Assembly: GCA_016928835.1 (NCBI GenBank) | Contig: JAFGJW010000001.1 | Coordinates: 22,306 to 86,305, forward strand | Direction: 5' to 3' | DNA length: 64,000 nucleotides | DNA from: Candidatus Woesearchaeota archaeon | Lineage (GTDB): Archaea > Nanobdellota > Nanobdellia > Woesearchaeales > GW2011-AR15 | Part shown: positions 58,704-64,000 of the stretch, piece by piece | Position numbering within the stretch: the stretch's first letter is position 1 | Layout of the letters: every line of letters begins with the position of its first letter | Program-made: the position numbers and the translations under genes | Notes under the pieces: generated by a model | What the model was told of the DNA's origin: nothing | Database searches by the model: none | The model's input: only the letters and a program-made list of their open reading frames with translations

Positions 58704-60428
58704 TTACTTCTTTTTAAAAATACTTTTTATTTTACTAAACTTTATTTTATCAAATCTGATTGTTTTCAGCTTGTGAATAGCAACTATTGTGGTTAGCAAT
58801 ACTGCGGTATATCCGAACAATAGCAAGATATTTCTTTGCATTCCAGAAAAACTAGTGCCAAAAAGTATAGACCTTTTAAAAAGCTCTGAACCAACGAGGA
58901 ATGGGTTATACATTGCTTTCTCTATTATATATTTGGGCATACTCTCAAGAGGGAATATTAGGCCAGATGTTAGAAGGAACAATGCTGCTATACTCACAGC
59001 TGCCAAGGTTGCCATCTCCTCTGTATTAAATATGTAGCCAATAAACATACCCATGATTATGAAAAAGGTTGATATCAATAACAAGATAATCATGGAGAGT
59101 TGCCATTGGGCAAATAGCTGTAATTCAAAATAGTACTCAGAAACGAGAAGTATAATGGCAATCTGAACAAACAGCAGGATAAGGCTTGTGAGATAATATG
59201 AAAAATCAAAAATAACCCTGTTTGTTGGCGTTGTAAATATTCTGAAATATGCTTTTGAACTCTTTTCAATTATGATTAGAATTGCAGGCAGAATGAGCCC
59301 AATAAACATTATCAGCATAATGAGCAGGCTTGGAAACATATAGCTTAGGTTAGTCCTTTCTCTCGTGACAGGCATTATTGTTGTTAGAATTGGGCTTGTT
59401 ATGCTCTCTGCACTTGTGACCTCAATCTCATCTATCTTACTTATTACGCTGCTCAATGAACTTTCAATACTATCTGATTTTTCCTTAATCTGTTCAGATT
59501 TCTCTTTTATATCTGCTATCTTGGGCAGGACATTGGTATTAACGCTCTTGACATTCTCCAATTTTTGAGTTAATTCACCAATAATGTCCCCCACTCCGCT
59601 TACAATGCTTTGAATTTCTAATATGGTTGCATTGTGGAAGGATTTAATAGTAGAATTTATTTGGTTAAGATCTGATTCAATATCCTCGACATAATCAGAC
59701 TGGTTTGCATCAAGTCCATAATCATTTAAATCCTCGATAAGTTCAAACCCGTCATCTGTTAACTCGACAATGTCTGTTTTAACTTCATTGATATCCGCCT
59801 CTATACCTGTTAGCGCGCCTATGAACTCTCCTGTGTCTGCCTCTGTGCTCAAATCAAGAGCAGATATCTGTGTGTGCATGGCTTCTGCATTGGGAGCAAT
59901 ATCCTTATTCAGCCCTATTACCTCTTTCATAACTAGATTTGTATCATAAATATCTTTTCTTGTACTGAATAATACTGATGTAATCTGACTGACAAGATCC
60001 AGGCTGATTTCAGTGCTTCTGTTTTCAAAGCTTTCTGTGAGTGTACTAATAATTAGATAGGCAAGATTAATGCGCGATTTGTCCACATAGAACGTAACAA
60101 GATTTGTCTTCTCATTCTCAATGGCAAATTCTGGCGGAAAAACAATGCATGTATGGACTTGGCCTTGCTTAATATTTTCAACGCACATCTCGTGCTCATC
60201 AAAACGTGTTATTGAATAATCAGCTGAGTTTAGTTTTCCAATATAAGAATTTGCCAAATCAGATTCTGGTGCAATTATACCAATATTAAGGTTAAATGTT
60301 GATGTGGTGCTAAAAGATAGACCAACAAGGAAAATAACAAGCAAGGGTCCAAGGATTATTACTAAAGCAGATAGCTTTGAGCGGATTAAAAGCTTAAAAT
60401 TTTTTAATATTATCTGTAGCAATTTCAT
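58704..60428 (-). CDS. ABC-2 type exporter permease
   Basis: 574 residues. One N-terminal helix (about 18-38), a large extracellular domain (about 40-355, with long coiled-coil segments, VKSVNTNVLPKIADIKEKSE), and five C-terminal helices from about 365 on. This layout matches YhgE/Pip-type and ABC-2 exporters. Overlaps the ATPase gene upstream by four bases. Substrate unknown, possibly lipid, polymer or antibiotic. The coiled-coil exterior is unusual for plain ABC-2 proteins. Confidence 0.82.
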   Translation of the reverse strand: MKLLQIILKNFKLLIRSKLSALVIILGPLLVIFLVGLSFSTTSTFNLNIGIIAPESDLANSYIGKLNSADYSITRFDEHEMCVENIKQGQVHTCIVFPPEFAIENEKTNLVTFYVDKSRINLAYLIISTLTESFENRSTEISLDLVSQITSVLFSTRKDIYDTNLVMKEVIGLNKDIAPNAEAMHTQISALDLSTEADTGEFIGALTGIEADINEVKTDIVELTDDGFELIEDLNDYGLDANQSDYVEDIESDLNQINSTIKSFHNATILEIQSIVSGVGDIIGELTQKLENVKSVNTNVLPKIADIKEKSEQIKEKSDSIESSLSSVISKIDEIEVTSAESITSPILTTIMPVTRERTNLSYMFPSLLIMLIMFIGLILPAILIIIEKSSKAYFRIFTTPTNRVIFDFSYYLTSLILLFVQIAIILLVSEYYFELQLFAQWQLSMIILLLISTFFIIMGMFIGYIFNTEEMATLAAVSIAALFLLTSGLIFPLESMPKYIIEKAMYNPFLVGSELFKRSILFGTSFSGMQRNILLLFGYTAVLLTTIVAIHKLKTIRFDKIKFSKIKSIFKKK

Positions 60429-61366
60429 TTTTGTATTAGTGATAAAAATATGTTGTCAAGATTTAATTTAGAGATTCTTACATCAATCAATGTCTCATTT
60501 ACATCACCAACAAGGTGAAGTAGCTTATGCAGAACAGCTTCTGGCTTTGTTGTATAAAATACTGCCTCATGGCCTCTGTCTTCTGTACTTATGACAAGTT
60601 TTTCCTTGAATGATTTAATTATCCGACTATAATCTCCGGGATAAGTTTCAATGTGTATCTCATAACCTTTGGAAAATTTCTTGATTAATTCCTGTACGCG
60701 CCCGACATGGAGAATCTTTCCTTTTGCCAGTATACCGACTCTTGTGCATGTGTTTTCCATATCTGAAATATGGTGGCTGGCAATAATTATTGTAGTTCCT
60801 TTGTTATTGATTTTTCTTATCAGTGACCATATATGTTTTGCCAGGGCCGGGTCAAGGTCAGATGTGGGCTCATCAAGGATTAGGATTTTTGGTGCATGAA
60901 TTAATGCACAGGCTATGTCTAATCTTCGCTGCATGCCCCCCGAAAGGTTTTTGGCTAGTTCGTTTGCGCTACCATCCAGCTCCATTAGTTTCAGTAATGT
61001 TTTTATATTTGTTTTCCTAGGCTCGCTTGGCATGTCATATAAAGAACCGAAATAGTCCAGATTCTCACTTACGGTGAGCTCGGGATAAAAAGATGGCTGT
61101 TGTGCTCCATAGCCAAATGTCTGCTTGACCTTCTTAATATTTTTGTAAACAGACAAAAATCTTGTGTTTGGTCTAAAAAGGACATCTCCTTCTTCTGGCA
61201 GATAGTACCCTATTAAAGTCTTTAAAAAAGTGGTCTTGCCAGAGCCAGAAGGTCCAATAATACCAAATATCTCTCCGTCATAAATAGAGAGGTCAATCTT
61301 ATTCAGCACCATATGGTGACCAAACTTCTTTACAATGTTCTCAAATCTAATTATCTGGTCATCCAT
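60425..61366 (-). CDS. ABC transporter ATP-binding protein
   Basis: 313 residues. Walker A IGPSGSGKTTFLKTLIG, Q-loop YGAQQPSFYPELTV, signature NLSGGMQRRLDIACAL, Walker B ILILDEPTSDLDP, H-loop IIIASHHISDME, then about 90 residues with no known motif. Powers the adjacent permease. Preceded by a membrane-bound winged-helix gene in the same direction (53 bases between), which may control expression. Confidence 0.94.
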   Translation of the reverse strand: MDDQIIRFENIVKKFGHHMVLNKIDLSIYDGEIFGIIGPSGSGKTTFLKTLIGYYLPEEGDVLFRPNTRFLSVYKNIKKVKQTFGYGAQQPSFYPELTVSENLDYFGSLYDMPSEPRKTNIKTLLKLMELDGSANELAKNLSGGMQRRLDIACALIHAPKILILDEPTSDLDPALAKHIWSLIRKINNKGTTIIIASHHISDMENTCTRVGILAKGKILHVGRVQELIKKFSKGYEIHIETYPGDYSRIIKSFKEKLVISTEDRGHEAVFYTTKPEAVLHKLLHLVGDVNETLIDVRISKLNLDNIFLSLIQK

Positions 61367-61419
61367 AGAAATAGGACAAGTTCCTTTGTATATAAAATTA
61401 TTTTTTCACTCTCGAGAAG

Positions 61420-62007
61420 TTACTTCTTGTTATTTAGATACCAGCCCCATGCTGTATAGAGCACGATTGCAAACACAGAACCATATAGGAACCATAGTGC
61501 AAAAGAAGGTTCAGAGGGACTCTGGAAGATGCCTCTTGCACCCGACTCAATCGAGTCCTCGACAAATGCTTTCTCTCCTGCCAGCATTGGCAAAGCTCTA
61601 GAGACCTTTATTGTGCTGCGCGTAATAAAATGTATCATTCCTGAGACAAGGGCAACTCCAAAAAATACGGGCAATATCTCTTTCAATTTCTTTTTTAGTT
61701 TGTCTGTGGTTTTTGGTGCAATGATCACATATTTATTAGATAATTCATAATGGATGACTTCTTTTCCTTTCTCAGAATAATGGTACTTATCAGCATTAAC
61801 AAGATTTGCACTGACAAGCTGCTGCATATTATAATGTGCTGTTGATAATGGCAATTTAAGTGCTTTTGCCAATTCAGATTCAGTTGAGTCATTCTTTTTT
61901 GACAGATAATCTAATATCTTTCTAGATGTATCATTACTTAAGACTTGCGCCAATTTCTTTGCCTTTTCCTCTTCTAATGAAACCAGCAAAAACGATTCTT
62001 CTGACAT
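61420..62007 (-). CDS. Membrane-anchored winged-helix regulator
   Basis: 195 residues from the ATG at 62007 (TATA ahead; the frame runs to 62088). An ArsR-like helix-turn-helix spans about 25-90: VLSNDTSRKILDYLSKKNDS, LAKALKLPLSTAHYNMQQLV, and KYHYSEKGKEVIHYEL. Two hydrophobic helices follow (about 110-132 and 168-190) around a loop. Such one-component membrane regulators sense surface or solute signals. Upstream of the ABC genes on the same strand; probable regulator of the exporter. Confidence 0.8.
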   Translation of the reverse strand: MSEESFLLVSLEEEKAKKLAQVLSNDTSRKILDYLSKKNDSTESELAKALKLPLSTAHYNMQQLVSANLVNADKYHYSEKGKEVIHYELSNKYVIIAPKTTDKLKKKLKEILPVFFGVALVSGMIHFITRSTIKVSRALPMLAGEKAFVEDSIESGARGIFQSPSEPSFALWFLYGSVFAIVLYTAWGWYLNNKK

Positions 62008-62022
62008 ACTTCTTGGTAGAAT

Positions 62023-62040
62023 TTTTATATATATAAACAT
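62023..62040. promoter_or_regulatory. Shared TATA box, divergent promoters
   Basis: TATATATAAA (62026-62035) stands about 25 bases from both the regulator's ATG (62007, leftward) and the YjbQ gene's second ATG (62054, rightward). The self-complementary TATA can serve both directions, predicting leaderless mRNAs of either gene. Confidence 0.5.
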
Positions 62041-62053
62041 TAGTATGGTTTCA

Positions 62054-62446
62054 ATGACAGTTAAAGTTATCGCTATTAGAACAAACAAAAGAGAAGAATT
62101 GGTCGATATAACACATCAAGTAGAGAAAGCTGTTAAAGATGTCAAAGAAGGGTTATGTACTGTATATTGTCCGCATACAACCGCTGGCTTAACTATAAAT
62201 GAGAATTCAGACCTTTGTGTTAAAAAGGATATTCTAATGGCTCTTGGCAAGATTGTTCCAGATAATCTCAATTATGCTCACATGGAAGGTAATTCTCATG
62301 CACACATCAAATCAAGCTTATTGGGTTGTTCTCTGAATATTCTGATTGAGAATGGGAAATTGAAATTAGGCAGGTGGCAAGGTATTCTATTTGGAGAATT
62401 CGATGGACCTAGAAATAGGGAGATTTATGTAAAAATATTAAAATAA
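62054..62446 (+). CDS. YjbQ/UPF0047-family protein
   Basis: 130 residues from the ATG at 62054 (62045 is also an ATG). VKEGLCTVYCPHTTAGLTIN, the NENSD motif, and AHMEGNSHAHIKSSLLGCSL followed by GRWQGILFGEFDGPR. This family binds a metal with His residues (HTTAG, AHMEGNSHAH) and includes archaeal proteins with weak thiamine-phosphate synthase activity. Typical length. Precedes the RNase P RNA gene. Confidence 0.9.
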   Translation: MTVKVIAIRTNKREELVDITHQVEKAVKDVKEGLCTVYCPHTTAGLTINENSDLCVKKDILMALGKIVPDNLNYAHMEGNSHAHIKSSLLGCSLNILIENGKLKLGRWQGILFGEFDGPRNREIYVKILK

Positions 62447-62464
62447 GCTCATTTTACTTTGTTA

Positions 62465-62830
62465 TGTTGGGCAGTGTTCAACTGTCGGTATCTGAAAAGA
62501 TGCTGAGGAAAGTCCACCCACTATCGTAGCCACTTACGGAAGTAAGATCCTGAAAAGGATGGCAACCACTCAGAAACGAGACCGCCTTGGTTAAGGATGA
62601 AGATAATGAAGCTTTTGGTGACAGAAGCGAGCTAACAATCTAACGTTTCCAAAGTCTTAGAAATCCCAGATTTCTGAGACGCCAAAAACACTCCGTGTTT
62701 TTGAGCGGCATGGATGAAACGGTGAGCCCTGGCTTGTGCAAGTCAAATGACGCTAAGTTGAATGTTGAAACAGCCTGCTCTTGCTTAACTGCGAGAAGAC
62801 TGACAAAAGGTGGCTTATAGCTGCCCCACA
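62465..62830 (+). ncRNA. rnpB: RNase P RNA
   Basis: The catalytic RNA that trims tRNA 5' leaders. P1 forms from TGTTGGGCAG (62465-62474) with CTGCCCCACA (62821-62830). Conserved CR-I GAGGAAAGTCC (62505-62515), ACAGAAGCGA of CR-II/III (62621-62630), GATGAAACGG and the CR-V AGGTGGCTTATAG near the 3' end are present. A T-rich tract follows P1. About 366 bases, usual for archaeal type A RNA. Ends of the mature RNA are inferred from P1. Confidence 0.93.
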
Positions 62831-62887
62831 CTCTTTTTAATATTAAATCAATAAAAAATAAATATTAGAACATATTTTATTTATTTA

Positions 62888-63181
62888 ATGCTTAGAGCAG
62901 ATAATCTAAAAAAAGAGGTAATTAAACAGGAAATAGACAGATTGAAGTTTGATATACAAAATCTGAATTCTGACCGTAATTTCCTTTTATCATTGACTAT
63001 ACCAATAATAATCTTTGTTATGTTCTTTGGGTTAACAGCTTCCAATATCTCTGATAAAGGTCTTTTTCTTATAATTGGCATTGCCCTGCTTGCACTAACC
63101 TTTTTCATATATAACCGGTTAAAAATAGAGATAGAAGGGAAATATCTTCTTCTTGAAGAGAAATATGAGAAGCTACTGTAA
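62888..63181 (+). CDS. Small coiled-coil/two-helix membrane protein
   Basis: 97 residues: charged helix (MLRADNLKKEVIKQEIDRLK), two hydrophobic helices (about 34-50 and 57-75), and a charged C-terminal helix. Topology suggests both ends cytoplasmic. No family recognised. TATA-like ATTTTATTTATTTAA lies about 10-25 bases before the ATG. Confidence 0.5.
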   Translation: MLRADNLKKEVIKQEIDRLKFDIQNLNSDRNFLLSLTIPIIIFVMFFGLTASNISDKGLFLIIGIALLALTFFIYNRLKIEIEGKYLLLEEKYEKLL

Positions 63182-63218
63182 CAAACTATATATTAATCCT
63201 ATCTATTTAATATGATTA

Positions 63219-64000
63219 ATGACACTACTTATTATTGGTCTTGACCCAGGCACAACAACAGGTTATGCAGTTCTAGATACAGATGGGAAATTTCTGGCAG
63301 CTGACTCAAAAAAGAATTATCCTCTCTCAAATATTATCTTTGATATATACAAGTTTGGAACCCCTTTAATTATTGGCACTGACAAGAAGGAAATCCCAAG
63401 CTTCATTAAGCAGTTTTCACAAAAAACTGGAGCTAAAATGGTAACTCCAAAGCAGGATATGAAAAAAGGAGAGAAAAAAAGGATTGTTTCATTTAACAGG
63501 CTTTTAAAAAAAGTAAAAAATATTCACGAGATAGATTCGCTGGCAAGTGCAATATATGCATATGATACTTATAAAACTTTGATTAGTAAAATAAAAAAGT
63601 ATCTTAAAAAAGAAAATAAGCTTTATGTTGAAGACCAAGTTCTGGAGCAGGTAATACTGAATGAGAGAAGTATAAATAAAGCACTTGAGTTTCTAGAGAA
63701 GAAACCAGAGAAGAAGGTTGTCAAAAAGAAGGAAAAGGCTGTTACTATTAGAAAAGATATATCAAGAGAACAAAAACAAATTAAGCTACTTGAAAAACAA
63801 AACCAGAAATTAAAATCAGAGACAACAAGATTGAAAAAAGAATTGAAAAGAGAGACAAATAAAACAGTAGATATTGATGCAAAAACAAAAAGATTGCTTT
63901 CTTTTAAAGAGCAGAGGATACTTTTTCTTGAAAAAACTATTGAGAATTTATTAGATAGAATAACAACCTATGAAGAAAAACTATCCAGATTAAATAATTT
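63219..64000 (+). CDS. DUF460-type archaeal RNase H-fold/coiled-coil protein, 3'-truncated
   Basis: At least 260 residues, continuing past the window. Opening MTLLIIGLDPGTTTGYAVLD is the RuvC/RNase H-like phosphate site of DUF460. It continues with TGAKMVTPKQDM and HEIDSLASAIYAYDTYKTLI (Asp of the active site). From residue 125 the chain becomes a long charged coiled coil. The start is the ATG at 63219; an upstream ATTTAATATG box is close. The family is predicted to be a nuclease acting on DNA or RNA junctions; function unproven. Confidence 0.82.
   Translation, partial: MTLLIIGLDPGTTTGYAVLDTDGKFLAADSKKNYPLSNIIFDIYKFGTPLIIGTDKKEIPSFIKQFSQKTGAKMVTPKQDMKKGEKKRIVSFNRLLKKVKNIHEIDSLASAIYAYDTYKTLISKIKKYLKKENKLYVEDQVLEQVILNERSINKALEFLEKKPEKKVVKKKEKAVTIRKDISREQKQIKLLEKQNQKLKSETTRLKKELKRETNKTVDIDAKTKRLLSFKEQRILFLEKTIENLLDRITTYEEKLSRLNN

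Noticed and set aside
61420..62088. Extra N-terminal membrane helix of the winged-helix regulator
   Set aside because: The upstream codons cover the TATA box; the ATG at 62007 is the better start, and the apparent helix comes from A/T-rich promoter DNA.
1..64000. CRISPR array
   Set aside because: No regularly spaced direct repeats of 20-40 bases were seen; the CARF-like protein has no cas genes around.

Overview
The window comes from an AT-rich archaeal chromosome, most likely a DPANN-type lineage (Woesearchaeota/Pacearchaeota-like; the exact lineage is inferred). Archaeal markers are an archaeal-length ribosomal protein S2, a Pno1/Dim2-type KH protein, deoxyhypusine synthase, GatD, RadB, a COG2521-type methyltransferase, a DUF460-type RNase H-fold/coiled-coil protein, RNase P RNA, and many leaderless genes whose start codon lies about 25-30 bases after a TATA box. 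Coding is dense, mostly on short alternating operons with 1-17 base overlaps.

Left chromosomal part (1-16.7 kb): the end of a pyruvate:ferredoxin oxidoreductase operon (porA, porB); a KH protein-speD-dys operon linking spermidine synthesis to hypusine modification of IF5A; a nucleotide-sugar dehydrogenase interrupted by a 471-residue LAGLIDADG intein exactly before the catalytic cysteine; and a type IV pilus/archaellum-like secretion locus (double-domain GspF/FlaJ-like membrane protein, two pilin-like proteins, GspE/FlaI-like ATPase, two coiled-coil proteins, three tandem paralogous membrane proteins).

Mobile part (about 16.7-27.6 kb): a candidate integrated element of about 10.9 kb. Its right end abuts a tRNA-Thr(CGU) gene and a full-length tyrosine integrase; its left end carries a 12-base direct copy of the tRNA 3' end. 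Inside are an AbrB-like gene, a winged-helix regulator facing a compact operon (RHH protein, several small proteins, an MCM-like AAA+ protein with a degenerate P-loop, a phage-type cysteine-cluster protein, a catalytic-domain-only tyrosine recombinase, a winged-helix protein), paired palindromic operators, two nuclease genes (DUF559-type, and an HNH domain fused to a DUF1232 membrane domain), unknown membrane proteins, and a relic of the 3' end of a second integrase. No capsid or packaging gene is recognised, so a plasmid-like or satellite-like element is more likely than a complete virus.

Right chromosomal part (27.7-64 kb): MscS; gatD; asnS-asnA with a divergent Lrp-family regulator (asparagine synthesis and charging); SGNH hydrolase; transaldolase-like aldolase; an unusual cluster with a lysine 2,3-aminomutase fused to an ATP-grasp ligase, a second ATP-grasp ligase, a small possible peptide gene and a PP-loop protein; an ion-transport group (CorA, CaCA exchanger, CPA2 antiporter, MscL); radB; rpsB; a ROK sugar kinase; phosphomevalonate kinase and mevalonate diphosphate decarboxylase (the classical mevalonate route) around a CDP-alcohol phosphotransferase; a NAL1-like serine peptidase with a separate small homologue of its N-terminus; an ABC exporter with a membrane-anchored winged-helix regulator; RNase P RNA; and the start of a DUF460 gene. 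The strongest candidates for undescribed biology are the KamA/ATP-grasp cluster and the tRNA-Thr element with its MCM-like protein.
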